The position numbers and the translations under genes were made by a program. The notes beneath the pieces were generated by a model, which ran no database searches, had not been told where the DNA came from, and was given only the letters and a program-made list of their open reading frames with translations. Below are positions 1-14,245 of a DNA stretch of 64,000 nucleotides, piece by piece. Source of the stretch: Atrichornis clamosus (lineage: Eukaryota; Chordata; Aves; Passeriformes; Menuridae); NCBI GenBank assembly GCA_013400975.1, contig WBMZ01003284.1, positions 287,898 through 351,897 of the forward strand, written 5' to 3'. Numbering within the stretch: position 1 is the stretch's first letter; each line of letters starts with the position of its first letter.

Positions 1-2580
1 CTTGAATTTGTGAGAATGATTGTTTCCATTGTTATGTTTAAATTGGCTACTGGCAACCTGCCATTTAGGGAAAAGAAAGAAAAAAAAAAGCCCAGGCTAT
101 TTTATCTAGCAAGGTCTTGAGGAAAAGGAAATGCTGATCTTAATCCAACTTGCAGTGCCCCAGTTTTGAGGGTGTTTTCATGCATTAAAAACACATGGTA
201 CTTTAATGTTAGTTCCTCAAAAGTTAAAAGTGAAATTTAATCATGCTGCTTCTGTTGGCTTATTTTTCCAACACCCCCTGTGATTCTCCAAAGTGTAGAT
301 CTTAAAGCTGCAAAAAGGCCAACAACAGATTGCAGCATGAGCATAGGGAGCAGCATCAAGACTCATTAGTTTACAAATAAACCACAAGACAAATGTTTAA
401 AATGTTTGTAGGTTCCAAATCACAGTTCTAAAATTGCATCCTTTTGGTCATGTAGGAGTGTTAGAAATGTTGCAGCTTTACATGTTAATTTCTTTTTTAG
501 TGACTGTTCTCGGAGCACTTGGGGAAACAAGTTTTGCTTTGGGAAATAATAAAGAAAAAACCTCCCCTGTCCTAACCAATTAAGACTTCACAGAAAGGAG
601 CCATGAGCTCAGATTCTGCTAGAAGGCCTTCTTCCAAGGAAGTGTCAGCTCATGTCCTTTCTAGTGACTTCAGCTAAATTTCAACATTCATTAAAACACA
701 AAATGAGATCAAATCTGAAAATGAATTGCCGAGTGACTTGAATGTTCTGAACTTTTCCCCCTCCTAATTTTATCACCAATTCAGATCTTCTAAAAGCATC
801 TTGATCACAGACTCTGCAGGAAAAAATGCCATGTTATGGTGTGTTTCTCCCAGCAAATGAAAGGATGTTCTGATTTTATTCTGAAAGGTGCACAAATACC
901 CTGACAACATTTTCTTTCATATTTGCTACATTTTCAGTATTCACAGATGTGATATAACAAATCACGTCCCCCCAAAAATATTGTAAACGAATGATAAACA
1001 GTCAGATATCTACAGGAGTAGGGAGACCTATTGTGTGCCATTTTGTTAAATAGTGCTTTTCCAATTATTTTGGTACCTGATTAGTTAATCTTTGCAATAG
1101 TTATTTATCAATTTTTGTATCATAGGTGTTCTGTATCTTCATAAGAAATGAACAGGACCATTGCTAACAGGGATCATAAATCATTTCTGCTAAAAGTATT
1201 CTCTTTAGAACTGTAACTTTATTTTGTTTTACTTCCTTGGTAAGAAAAGACAGCAAAGAATGATAATTCTTTTTACTAAGTGCTCAGAGTAGTAAATAGT
1301 TACCTTATAGCAAGATATGGTGTCATAAAGTAGGATATAAAAATAATAATAGTTAATCATTAAATAGCATGTTTCATCCACAGAAAATGGAGCTCTTAGC
1401 AAAGATGACTAAATGGCATTATCCATTTCCTTAATACATCTCCTTCCCTTAATAATGATTTGATAAATAGAAGCCAACTTTATCTCACCTTGAAAATAAT
1501 AGTTTAGTTACACCAGACTTTCTCTACTGCTTTCTAAAAATTGGGTTTTGACAAAAACAATGCTTAATTCGAATTTAACTGCTGATAAAATACCGGCCTT
1601 GTGGATGGATTTCTTGAATGGGGCACAGAAGGAAGAAATACTTCCTTCGGAAGTTGATTGAGAGGTCATGGGCTGATGTGGATCACAGCATTTGTCTTTT
1701 GAGGTGATCATGAGAATTCAGGACAAATTCTAGTTACACATTTGTCCTACCAACTTCTGCTTTGTAGGTTTGATGGTAGGTTTACAATATCACGAGAACT
1801 CACTCTGGTGTGCATTTCTGAAGAACCTGGGTGTTATCCACAGGTGAAAGAACACTTTCTTTTTCCATTGTTCTTGTCTTGTTGACCTTCATTGCTGCTT
1901 TTCCTTGTGTTTTGGGAAGCACAGGAATTCCCATTTTGTTTTATGTCCCTTTGCTGTGCTGTGTCATTTCTGGACGTAACAAAAGTATTCCAGCATCATA
2001 TTGTGGACCCAGTGAGACAAGGGCAAGATTTGGAGTTGTTGGAAAAAGGAACCACCATGTTCATTATTTCAAACTTTATTTTTCTAATACTGTTCTGATC
2101 AAGTACCAAAGAGTTGCTGTTTCAAAGCTTCTCTTTGTCACATTGAGTCTCCCTAGCCTGTAACTCAGAAACCTTCCTCTGGTTTTCGTAGCCTTCAAAG
2201 ATTTCTCCAGGAAGCTTTTACTCTCCTTTCTCTTTGTTAGCATTCAGCTTTCACATTGATTTTGGTGAATGCCTAAAGAGATGCCTTGTTTTTGTGACTG
2301 GGTCAGATGTTGCTCTTGGTTTGTCTATTTTCATGGCTACAGTCTATATTCCATGACATTTTGGGGGACAGGTGTTACATGCCTGTGTGACTGACAGGGT
2401 TTTATCAGTTTTACCTGTGGCTGAGTCAATCTGACAGTGCGCTGCTGCTTCTTTTGGATCAGCGCAGGTCTCAGTGGGCCCTGCAGTGCTGGTTCAGGGT
2501 TAGGGTGGGGTGAAAATTTCTCCCAAATAAAGGAATAAATAACTTTCTGCTGGACTCCGTCTATAAGACAGCACAAAGAC
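1..2580. other. Unique AT-rich non-coding sequence
   Basis: No gene or recognisable transposon is visible. A purine-only run lies at about 70-90, and short A/T runs are scattered throughout. Open frames here reach at most about 110 codons and overlap one another on both strands, as expected for chance frames. I see no exon-like segment with convincing splice borders. Confidence 0.6.
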
Positions 2581-5500
2581 AACCATCACCCTCTGTGCAG
2601 AGAAGGGGAGTGATGGGGAGGCATCTTCCTTTTGGTGGCAGTCCACACTTAGGCTCATTCAACAGTATCATAAACCTGAATCCCAAACAGCTTCTCTTAT
2701 ATTTTGTTATATTTTGTCTGGAGGGGGTATACTTACTGTTCCAAATGAAAAAATCCTGTGGCAATATGAAGCATTTGTCTTTCAGACTGGGTTTTATCTG
2801 ATAGTCACCCCCCTGCCTGCTGCTAACTTCAGCAGGATTTCTGTAAATAGCTTGGTGCTGTTTGCTCGGCGAGCAAGAGCAGCTCTAAATGTCTGGATTA
2901 GAGCACTTGTAAGAGAAAACATTTACAAGTCTAAGTTTGTTCCCCAATGGGTAATATAGTGGGAAGCAGATAAAATCATCATGCAGCCTTTCATGACTGG
3001 CGGTGTCTGGTAACACAGCAGTGAGTGCTGAGTGTGGAGATAAAAGAGTGAGGCACCGGCATAGCGGGGACACTGCAGATCAGCACCGAGGTACATTGAT
3101 AGAATTACTCCCTGCAAAGGGAACTTTTGCTGCTCCTGCCTGCAGATACCTGACACTCGTCAACATTGTCATTGTCTTGCTTTCATGGGAACCAGATATT
3201 AATTTTGCAAATCCTAAATGCAAGCTAAAAACAAGAGAGAGAAGCATGTTTTAAGCTGTTGCATTTAGCCTTGTGATGCTGGCAGCAGTGCTGGAACCTC
3301 TCTAGGTGGGTGACTTGCTTCGGCATTTACGTGAGCATGGCAAGGGACAGAATGTGTTAAGCAGCAAGCAGAAGTACAGGGAATGTTGCCCATCCATTAG
3401 GAGCTGTTAGTGGGATGGCTCTTGGGAGAGATTCTTGTCTGTGACTACCCAACCTCCAGACTGCGATGATAAACAACAGAACTCGAGAGCAAAGCAGGTG
3501 ACATTGCCTGACTCTGGAGATAGCAGTTCCCTGTGAAAGTCAGTTTTATTTAGGGAACAGTGGGTTTCAGCAGCTCCCTGAGACAGGAATGCTTTTTTCT
3601 TTTTCACTTTTATAATTCTGGCATTTTTCTGAATGAGATCTCTTTGTGGTGTGATGATGAGGAGTTCCCCTTCCCTCCATCCCTCAGTCCCCTCTGCTGT
3701 GCAGGCAGGAGCCCTCCTCTCTGGCAGCAGGGGCCGAGGTGGTTGTTGCAGCAGACAGAGTCAACCATTTGTGCCATCCGGCTGTTCCCAAACACGCCAG
3801 GCTCCTGCAAGCCTTACCAGCTGTGACTAATAGTGAAGGGAAGGGGGAAAACAGAAAGCTGCTTGGGCCTGCAGGCTTCAGACAGGCAGGCTCTGGGGGA
3901 AACAAGAGAAAGCCATTAACTAACCACAGTATTATCTTGATTCTCTCAGAGAAACGAGCTAGGGACGGCTAATGAACTAGCCTTAACGTTTCAAACTGAA
4001 CGCACCTCTGGGAGCTCTGCTAGAACAAACAGTGTGACAGATCAATGCCTGATGCCTATATCAAGAGAAAAGGTTATTTGCCTCTCTAAGGAATTATAGG
4101 ATTCGCTATGATACACTTTGTATCCTTTTCAAAATATGGGTTTGTATGTTGGGCTTATTTTTATTTTGTATGTTGTAAAGTCCATTAGTTTGAGCAATAA
4201 AAATGAAATCCATTCTTCTCTGCCCCACTCTCACTCCCAGGATCCTTTATGTTTGAGAGCCTCCACAGTGCACTATTTGACTGTTGTATGCACCTTTCCC
4301 AAGGAGACACTCACCTGTAGAAAGTTTTTCTAAAAAAATTCAGTTTAGAGCAGTGTCACTTGGTTGGGGCCCCATGAAGCGTCTTGGTAGGAGACAGATT
4401 CTTAGTAAAAGGCACTTTGTGTGGGGAAGGCTTTGCTTACTTTCTGCTGCTGACACCAGTATCTTCTATGTCCTTGCACGGTTCCATGTGTCCAATCTTT
4501 AGCTGCCCTTCTCTAAAATGGGATAGGAAATCTTCCTTTCTGTTCCTGCTTGTCTGGCTTTGCTGTTTAGATTGAAAACTCCTGCACAGGATGTTCTTCC
4601 TGTTTGCGCTGTATGGGACATGTTGGCCACAGGTCCCTGTTGGGAGTTTTTGATAATTTTGTTAATACAAGAATAACCTCAAAGAAAAGCACATTTTGTA
4701 AAAGAGGTGAAGAGAAATAACAGAGAGGAAGGTGGGACCTGGAAGTCATTTACCATATAAAATGATTAGAATTGGTAGGCTTTTGGGGCTAAGAAGAGGT
4801 CAGGCCAGGTTATTCTTTATCCCTGTGACTTGTCCTGTGATGCTTAGAGAGATACCAAGCCAAGGGGGTAAATAATCCAAGTGCAGCAGTGCCACCTCCT
4901 CAACAGGAGGCAGGGTTATTTTTAACTGCTGTGTATGATTTCACTGTATCCTTTGATATTGGCATTTTTCTTTAAAGCCAAAGCCCTTTAAAACTATTTT
5001 GATCAATTACCTCATTCAGGAAGCTGCTGTACATATTTAACCATAGATACAAGCCTGAGTCGAGCTATCAAAGTTATTTTCATTTTTACAAATTATTACT
5101 TTAATGGGAATTAGATGAGGAGTGAATTATTGTTTCTTAAAAAAAATAAGTCTCCAGGTGATTTGTCAAGAGATAATTGTCTGAGTATCATCATTTAAGG
5201 AGGTCTGCATTTCCTTTAAGGAAGGAAACATGTTAAATACTTAAGTTAAGATAATATTGTAACTTAGAAAATGGAACAAAATTAGCTTTATCTCCCCCCA
5301 GTTGTACCTAGGAATTGAGTCAGAAAGTGATACATCTATCCCATCTTAATTGCTTTGTGTCAGATTCTGATATCTGTATTCTGGTTCAGTAGCCCTTACT
5401 TCATCCGTGCTTCTACTGATGTCAGTGGAACCACACATGAAATAAAAAGTGATTCAGTGTGAGTAAAGCCATCAGAATCTGGCCTTTTGAAGTTAGGATG

Positions 5501-6680
5501 AGCTTTGCTATTGATGCCATTGGAGATGAGAAATTGTTCTTTGATCATCTTCTGAAAATCACAGTTGAGCTTTGCAGGTTTTATTGCTTGGTTCAGGACA
5601 GATGCTATAGAAGTCTTCATAATAATTCTTCATTTCTTCTGGATCTTCCATTGTGTCACAAACACCGGTGTTAATATGGCTTTTGCAAGCTAATATTTAC
5701 TTCTAGAACTCATTTTCTAATGCAGATTTCCTACAATAACTTGGGAAAAAAATCATTAATTTCAAAAAAAGAAAATTGCCAATTTCTGAACATCTCTTCT
5801 TTATATATGTATTTTAAGTCATGCTGACCTTCTACTGCCATTACAAGTTGGGGAGATGAAAATATTATCAGAGATGTCACAAGGTGTGAATTTCCTCTGT
5901 GTGTAAGAGAATGAGGGTTGGTTATTTCAGGGGATATGAAATATAATACTTTTTTTTTTTTTCAGTCTCTTTCTGTGTGCAGCCAGGCAAAGCTCTCATT
6001 CAGAACTGAGTTGGGAATTGACCTGGTCATAATGAAATGTGAAATCTTCTAGTCACAGAAATGCAAGCATCACACATGCACAGAGAGAAAAAAGTCGAGA
6101 TTGGTGCAAAATGTTGATGTCCTGGAAAGGTGGATGGAAGAAGTAATTGTTTTTCAGGGTGTTTTGAAAGCCTTGCGAAGCACAGGTATTTAGTGCAAGA
6201 CACTGACCAAGCTTATTTTATTTTTTATATCAGAAGTGGTCTGAATCATGTTGATTTTACTCAGCTAAACTGTCCCAAGGATGGAACTCATGGTTATTCT
6301 TCTCTTGTCTTATTGACACAATTTAGAGCCAGAAACAAATTTCTCAACAATCCCCTCATGCTTTTCACTGAGAGATGGCCATGGCTTCTCCAGACTCAGC
6401 ACCCTGTTGTAACGTACGGGTAAAGTTATCACAGCTGTGTCCGACTGAAGATATGATGAGGCCAAGGTTTGCAAGGAGAGAGTTCAAAGATTTTCTTGCT
6501 TCCCACAAACTTTGCCTCGGTAATTTAAGTAGAAGAAACTGGAATGTCTCCTTTTGTCGCTATACACACATGGCCTTGTTAAAGGTTATCCTTTTCTTCA
6601 AATTCCAAGTAACGAGAAGTAATGGGTAACGAACAGTTTTGGGAACAACACAAGTCTGTTGTATCAGCCCAGCTCCTCCA
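2581..6680. other. Unique non-coding sequence, slightly GC-richer between 3000 and 3950
   Basis: No gene is recognised. A 15-bp near-perfect palindrome (7-bp arms TTGCTCG and CGAGCAA around one G) lies at 2862-2876. The 3000-3950 part is somewhat richer in G and C and gives several overlapping short frames on both strands, which is composition rather than coding. A T13 run at 5950-5962 is followed by CAG and resembles a splice acceptor, but no open exon follows. AT-rich sequence around 4960-5120 carries homeodomain-type words and no repeat. Confidence 0.5.
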
Positions 6681-6805
6681 CTATGGAATTATAGATTTGC
6701 TTATGTTGGAAAAGACCTTTAAGATCATTGGGTCCAACTGTTAGCCCAGCACTGCCACGTTCACCACCAAACTGTGTCCCCAAGTGCCACATCTTCAGGT
6801 CTGAT
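6681..6805 (-). mobile_element. CR1 LINE 3' tail, 5'-truncated
   Basis: Read on the plus strand this is the reverse complement of a CR1 3' end. It shows GTTGGAAAAGACCTTTAAG, then GATCATTGGGTCCAACTG, then a TTAGCCCAGCACTGCC-like segment and CCCCAAGTGCCACATC. This is the same subfamily as the copy at 57410-57520. Only about 125 bp of non-coding tail remains, with no reverse-transcriptase coding sequence. The terminal short tandem repeats are degraded to ATGGAATTATAG. The left end is the element 3' end, so the copy lies on the minus strand. The boundary near 6805 is approximate. Confidence 0.85.
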
Positions 6806-9800
6806 TAGTGCCTTTAACTGCTGCCACATTCTGGAGCTTTCTGGTGAAACACAGAGGAGCTTGTGAAATCTCCCTAACAGCACAGTGGTCAGGAAGAGTT
6901 TGGACAACTGAATAAAAATTTGCTCCGAAATTTTACTGAAGTTAAAACTGACTCAGGTGCTTACATAGACTCTTTATTTTACTTCTTTATTCTTGTATTG
7001 TCTAATGGCCCTGTATGCAGCCAGGAACTTAATTTTTCAATCAAAAATAAAGTCATTCCCTCTTTCCAGATGTTTTTGAATGCCCCTGCTAATGCAATTT
7101 TCAACAAAACTACAATTTTGCCAAGTACAACTTCGGCAATGTATAAAATAAAAAACCATTTTCGTTAAACTTCACCTTACACCAAATACGTACAACATCC
7201 TTTTTAACACACAGCAAAGATTTTGTAGTGTTTTGGGGTATTAAAAGGTGTGTTTATGCAATCTTTTCCTGTCTCTTGCTTAGTTTGGACAAAGTCAGTT
7301 CAAAAGTCCTTGTTTATATATTTTTCAGTGGTCTCATCTTTCTCTGGTGTGGGTGACACAGCTGGGGAAAGGTTACCCAGTGAGACCATTTGCTGTATGG
7401 ATGAACTTGTAGACGATGGCATATCAGGGAGCTTCTAAAGGAAATATTATATGGTCCATCAAGGCGATCTCAAATTTCCTGATTGCATATATTTAAATAG
7501 GATAAGCTCCAGTTACCTAAGCACTTGTTTTGGCTGTAATGGAAAATAGGAGACTAATGTGTACCATAATGCCTATCTCATCCCAGCCCATCAAGGTATA
7601 TGAAAATAAATCTAAATATCTGTTATTAGAAGAATGGGGATAGTGGATGAAGAAATGAAGCTATGTGGCTATAGACAGGAAAAAAAAATTAACTGGATCT
7701 GGTTTAAGATTATACCTGTTCATTGAATACATTCATCAGTGTCTGGTTTTGTATTTCCTCTTCCTCATGATACCCCAGATAAGAAGTGGTAACTAAGTCT
7801 TAATGGTTTTAAAACTTTCTGTCTGTAACCATAAAGTGACCATTTACAAATTGGAATGCATTGTTGAGTGGGGATCCAGTTCCTTTCTCTGCCAGACCTG
7901 TCCATGCAGGTAGATCTTTCAGTTAAGACAACAGCAGACTGTTGAAAAGGTAGATTTTGTGTGTGTGTGGTTTGTTCTTTTTATTTTTTTTTTTTTTAGC
8001 AGTATGCACGTTAGGAGTTTTATCAGAAGACAGCTGCTTAGAACAGCTGTCTGCTTATGTGCCCATCTTAGGAGAGAATGATTAATGAATTCACTTGGGC
8101 AGTGAGAAATTCAGTTCACTGATCCATAGTTTCAGCACAGGTATTGATGTGAAACTAATGAGAAATTTGATGCTCAAATTTGAATGTTTATTCCAATTAC
8201 CAAACAACAGATCTAAATTAAAAAATAGCTTGAAACCTTAACCTTTTATTAGTAACATTGAAGGCTGAACTGTGGCTTTGCATCCCGTGGTGCAATCTGA
8301 AGGCTCAATGTGCTACCACCTACATTGTTTTGGGGAAGGGAGGGGGAATGGCTTCTCCTGATTGACTCTGCTCCCACTACCTGATAATTGGAATCTTTTT
8401 CCTTTCACTCCACCCACTCCTATTTAATGTGTATATTTTTCCCAGGAATTAAAACATGTGCTAAGAACTGAGCTGTAGGCATCCCCTACAGCTCTATTAA
8501 AATACTGCATTCAGTAAGTTCTCTGAGCTATGGTTTTTATCTGATTGTGGTGTGCTCCATGGGAGTCCCAGGTCTGTTCTAAAATGGTTTCAGTCTCTAC
8601 AAGCAAAGGATAGAGAGAAAAGGTTGATACAACCTTTAGTTTGTAAATAGTAAGTTAAGGTATGGGAAATTGAATGTTTTGTTGAAGGTTATACACGAAG
8701 TTTGTGGCAAAATTGGCAATTAACCATTGATTACTGCTCTTTCAATCCTGTGAAGAATTGCTGTTCTCCTTCAGAAATCACTTTTTACAGTGTTTTTATC
8801 AGAAGGGACTAAAAAGAACTCTTGAAAGTTACTTGATGCACTCAGGTTGTCCTGCCAGCTAAAACCTGGTGGTTTTGCAAAGGATAAACACTTCCAATTT
8901 TCATACAAATCAATGGCAGTTGGTAACTCGGCATCTTGCACAATCAAGTTATTTGAAAACAAAGTTCAGAGGGGAAAATTTAGCATTTTAATACAGGAGT
9001 GTTTCATGAAAGTACTTGTGGCTGGGCAAGAATTTTCTTGGAAGTATTTATTAACTGCACATTCAAGCTTGAACTTGGATGATCTCAATACCCTTTGCTT
9101 TAGATGCCTTCTGTGCTGGCTTTTTGCTGTTTCATGTAGGTATTCAGAAACATGATGGCAATTCAGTTTTAATAGAAATAAGTCACGGTGCTGAAAATGT
9201 GCAGGAAATGTTGCTAAATTCTGCAAAACTGGTCCATCAAATGCACACAAAGGAAATGGAAGATTTTGCACTGATTAGTGTTCAAGGATATCTGTGAACA
9301 ATTCAAATGATTTTCCAGTATTTGGGTTCTCATGAATTTGGTAGCAAAGCAGTGCTGGGGCAGATGCTGCTTAATACATGTGAGGGACTCAGCCCAAAAA
9401 TATCCAGACAGTGTCAAGCCACCCTCATACACAGCTGCAATCCACCAAGGAATGGTGACTTTCATGGCAGCTGCTGTTCTCTCCCTCCTCAGGCGTTCCC
9501 AAGGCTGCCCCTGGCTCTGAGAGTCGTGGCATTCGTCTTGTGGCACTTGGCCATGTCAAAATTGCAACGTGTAGGTCAGGAAAATTATGTCTTATTGTAG
9601 ATTGTAGGTCAAGCCACGTGTAAAGACAAGCAGTTGTTGGCAAAGCAAACGCACAATAAAATGTCCATGAGTTTTTGAGGAAACCGTGTAGATTTGAGTG
9701 AAATTAGAATTAAAAGTGAATATGCAAACATTGTTTTTAGGTTCATACGACCAACAACTAGCTGTAACACTTTTCTGTTTCAGCCATCATGCAACGTTGT

Positions 9801-10640
9801 TCCATGGGCTGGATTAATCTCCCTTTCCTATTGAATTTGAGGGAGACACTTTGTGAAATTGATAATGTTAACAGCTTATCTTGTCAGTGTGCTCACTTTT
9901 GGTGATATGCACTCATTTGGGATTGGGATCAGTGAAAATCCTTGCTTCCTTAGAAAACTCCTGGCCCTGGGAGCCTCAAGTTGTGAACAAATGCACAGAG
10001 GATCGTGGACAGCAGATTGTGAGGAGTCCTGTGCTGGGACAGACATGGTCACCAGGTCTGCCTTCATGCATATTTGCAATTCATGCATTTCCAAAAAGAA
10101 ATTAATCATGGATTAATTCACTGCTCAAGCCAGTGAAGACAGTTCAGGCGTTTCTGTACATCTTTTTAACGGGTGTGGGGCTGGACCTACACTGGCAGTA
10201 CCCAGACACTGAATTTGCAGCTGTGTGTTCACAAAATGATTCTGCTCCTTTTCTCCCAAGGTCTCCATTCATTTCATTACACAATAGCCACTGGGAGGAT
10301 TAGAGCACAGTTTCCATCTTGTCCCATTAGTTATTTGTATTTCAACATCAGCTGGAGACCTTTGTCAAGAGCTAGACCTTGTTGTACTTGGTGCTATGTA
10401 TATCCATGGCAGAAGGCATTTCTTTCCCCACAGATATTACAGTTTGGAAACCTTGAGGTTTAGAGAGATATGCTCTATGACATACATAGTGACAAACTTC
10501 ATTATTGTTTTAAGTCCAGCTAATGCCTAGAAAAATGCTGCTGGAGCAGTCAGAAAAAGGGCTTTAATTCCCCTGCTGGGTCTCTCCCTGTTGTGTCATT
10601 TATTTGTTAAAAGAAAGAGCTTCAATTTTTTGTTTTCAGG
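6806..10640. other. Unique non-coding sequence with small simple repeats
   Basis: No gene is recognised. A short (TG)n at 7959-7969 is followed by a T13 run at 7985-7997. Just downstream, AGACAGCTG (8028-8036) and its exact reverse complement CAGCTGTCT (8044-8052) form a 9-bp foldback with a 7-nt loop that carries two CAGCTG E-boxes. Overlapping frames of about 100 codons on both strands between 8850 and 9640 show no recognisable protein. Confidence 0.5.
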
Positions 10641-13600
10641 GGGTTTTTTTTAATTTTTAATTTTCCTCTTTTCAAACTGAAAGTTTGGAGCTTCTTGGAA
10701 TTAAAAAAAAAAAAAAAATTCTTTAAGCCTTTGTAAAGCAAAGAAAACTTTGAAAAGAAATGACCCAGTCCCCTCTTTGGTTCACACCTATCTGGTCAAA
10801 GAGTTCAGCTCTCCGTGGAGGCTCCCAGACCTAACAGCAGTCATGCGGAACCTGTTTGCTGCCTTTCAGCCTCGGCACTTTCCAGGGTGCCCCATCTCAA
10901 CACGCATGACATTTCTGGCCTGGCAGCCAAGAGGAATAAAACCTTTGGGGAGTACCTAAAATTAAATGACTCCTTTTGGTCGGATCAAGGTTGTTCACTT
11001 CAGTAACTCCGCTGTTACTCTGCCCTTCTCTCATTTAGTGGCCATGGAAAAGCCTATTCTTCCCCTTGCCTCTTTTCCCTTTGAGGGGCTTTAAATGCAG
11101 TCCTTGAATGCCAAGACTAGGAAAATAAGCTTCATTTTATGAAGAAATTAATAAGAAAATAATCAAACCCTTGTCAGTGTCCTCTTATTTTATAAAGCAT
11201 TGTTTGTGCAGGCATTCCTGTATAGATGGAAGAGACAGTAGAGCATCCTCTTGGTTTATGTAAAGTAGTCTCTTGTTCTGCCACCTTTTTAACATGAAAT
11301 AAATTAAGGTCAGAGGGGTGTTCTAGTCCTTGTCCTATAGCTTTCACAAACCTCTCAGAGCCTGATTTTGTGGGGGAGCATAGGAGATGGCAGAACATGC
11401 TTCTCCCCATGAGTCTTCCTCTTCAATAGCACTTACATCTCCCAGTCTAACACCTACCAATGTGCATGCATGCTTTGGTCAAGGGTGTTTCAAAATGGTC
11501 TCTTAACTGGAGGCAAGGGCCTGCTCTGCAGCTTTGGTTCTGTAAGGTATTTAAGTGTGTCTATCTAATTGACTCCAACAGGGCTGATACCTGAAAACAA
11601 GGCTTGTGCTGAATAAGTTGCTCAGGTGGTCCTCACGTTCGGGTTGCAAGAAACACCTGATGTGTGAGTGGCTGTGCTGACCACTTCTGTGCACTAGGAC
11701 ACATTTCTGTACCCAAGCACTTTCTTTGCCACCTGGTTTCATTTTTCACATTTTCTTGTCTCCCTGATCTCTTTTGATCAATTTCTTCTTTCTCTTTTTA
11801 TCCTTTATCTCTAGACTGGAACTGAACTCAGTAACATTTACACATTAACTCAATTTTTCAAGCCATGATTTTGTTTTGTTTTGTTTATCTTTTCTTTTGT
11901 TTTTTTAATGAGGAGGAATTATTGTACCCAAGCCCAGTTTTAAGCACTTGACATAAAAATTAGGATTAAACCAAAATGAACTGAAAAATAAAATTATAAA
12001 CAAAACTTACCAATGCTTTTCGTTAGTTGGCTTTTCTGCAGCTTTCTACGTTGATGCTCTTCAGTATTATATGCCAGCAGTGTGAACTCTTGTAAAGATC
12101 ATGGCCCAAACTACACTTTTATTTCAAACTAGGGTTTAAACTCACTGATAGAAGGTCACTGGATGTGGATTGCATCCTTGTATGATGCAGCATTGCCCAG
12201 CTCTTCCTGAATTCAGAACCAGGGGAGAGCTGGGAATCTGCTGCAGATGAGTCACTCAAGATGCTGCAGGTGCCAGCCAGAGCTGCCTCTGCCTGATGCC
12301 ATTTTCTGCCCCTGCCAGGCTGCAGAGCACTGACTCTTGCTCAGAGAGTCCCAGCTGATAGCAATCCACATGACAATTTTGGGATATTAGTTTGCAGTCC
12401 TTTGTCTGAGATAGTGACTCGCATTTGGATGAGAAGCTCTTGCCCTGTTAATCCTTTAACAGACTTTAGGTTGTGTTGCTTTCTGAGGTGAATTACATCT
12501 CCTCGCTTGGAACAGGGGACTCAATTGTTCTCACCTGCATTCTGTCCTCGTGTCCCAAAATCTCCTTTTTTTTAACCAGGTACTGAGCTGATGCTGCTCC
12601 CTGGATTCAAGAACTAAAGAAAGTGAGTGTTTCACCCTTGGGGAAGGTCTGAAGACTTGGTCCACCTTTACCAAAGTAGTGTCTGCTTGCCTTGGTGATT
12701 CTTGGTTGTCTTTCCAGTCTTGTTCTTCAAGACATGGAGGTCTGACTATTAGACACCCCATTTCTCTATCTAGGTGAAGTTAGCTTGACGACACCATCCC
12801 TAATCCTTCAGGAAAAAAGGCGTGCCAGGACCTCTGCAGCTGTTATTAATCCTTTCACTTAACAAACCATCTCCAGCTTTCACATAGGCTAATAAATTAG
12901 AAAGACATGACAATAGTGTTGCCATGCTTTACAGATATTTTCAGATTGGAAGAAATGGTGGAGTTTTTTTGAAGATGGTGATTTTTTATTACTTACCCCC
13001 CATCCCACGCCTTGATAAAAAAATGGTCCAAAAATTAAAAAAAAAAAAGAAAGGAAAATTTCAGGTTGCATACAAAGGAAGACAAAATGAAGCTGAGAGC
13101 AATTAGGCTAGACAGATGAATAAGCTGCCTAGTGAGGTAGCTGAGTCACCATCATTAGAGGTGTTCGAAAAACAGGCAAGATAAAATCCTTGAGGGGGTC
13201 AGAGTGTATGGGAAAATCCTGCTCGATAGAGGAGGCTGACCCGGCTGACCCAGGAGGTCTCCTGCTTCTTCTGCGTCTCTTTATTTAAAAACAGAGTTGA
13301 ATTCAGAGAGTAACAGAGGAAAACAAAACCCAAACCAGGTGCCTGTCTCTGGTAAACAGTTTTCTTTTGTTCTCAGCGATGAGTTGTGAAAAAAAAAAAG
13401 AGAAAAGAACAGAAAAAGAGAAAAAAACTAAGCCCTAAAATAAAAAATGTATGTGCGCTGCTTGCAGAAGTGATGTGATAAAAGAGCTGTGTCTGCTTAG
13501 CAGAAAGATGGAGCATCTTTCAGCAGACCTGACAGAGCGTGGAGGGGAAATTCTTTTAGTGTGAAGAGCTGGGGAGCACAGGTGAGGTTATGCACCTGTG

Positions 13601-14208
13601 CAGCGGAGAGAGAAAACAAGCAATTGCTCTCCCGAGGGCCTTCTGGGAGCGGGCCTGTGCAGCCCTGCAGCAATCCTTTTGGAAATTCAGTGCCTTCACG
13701 ATTTGTGAAAATTTGACCCAGTGACTGTAGTTCTCAGCTGTGCATAAAAACATGAAGATGGAAGCCTGGGCTCCCAGGGGTGAGGTCCGGCATCCACACG
13801 CAGGGAAATCCTGCGGCTCGTGCTGTTCCCGAGGTCAAGCTGATGATCAGCATTGGCCATGAAAAGATTCAGGCTTCAGGCAATAAAAGTTCAAGGAATT
13901 CCCAGAAGCCTTCAGCACAAACACAGAAATGCCCCATGGGTCAGAACAAGCCAACAGCTCACCAAGGGTGGTTCAGTTCATCTTTGCTGATGGACTTTTC
14001 CAGATGGGCCTAAGAGAGGACAGAAGTCAACTGCTGAGGACTCCATGGGACAGGTTTCTTTTTGCCCCAACACTTAGGTTTTGTAATGCTTCCTAGAGCT
14101 GCCCTGAACCACCCACCATATCTGTAGTTTATCTGCCTGAAATTTGTGGTCTCCTTAGCCAGCTTGGCTTAAAATGTCTTTCTTCTCTCCTTGCCTCTGT
14201 GTCTGCAG
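10641..14208. other. Unique non-coding sequence with A-rich and T-rich runs
   Basis: No gene is recognised. Low-complexity tracts are T-rich 10647-10672, A16 at 10703-10718, a (TTTTG)n-like stretch at about 11869-11890, A12 at 13037-13048, and a purine-only A/G tract at about 13389-13427. A 9-bp foldback (GCACAGGTG at 13576-13584, CACCTGTGC at 13593-13601) lies nearby. The part at 12150-12370 is GC-richer and may be an old unrecognised repeat. Confidence 0.5.
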
Positions 14209-14245
14209 CTTTCTGGTGGCACTGGGGATTGATGCCACCAGAAAG
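14209..14245. other. Perfect 13-bp inverted repeat (hairpin)
   Basis: CTTTCTGGTGGCA at 14209-14221 is followed after 11 nt by its exact reverse complement TGCCACCAGAAAG at 14233-14245. With equal base frequencies, a perfect 13-bp foldback with a loop under 30 nt would be expected only about 0.03 times in 64 kb, so chance alone is a poor explanation. The total is 37 nt, short for a typical microRNA precursor. It could be a small transposon remnant, a cruciform-forming site or a structured RNA element. I recognise no family. Confidence 0.7.
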
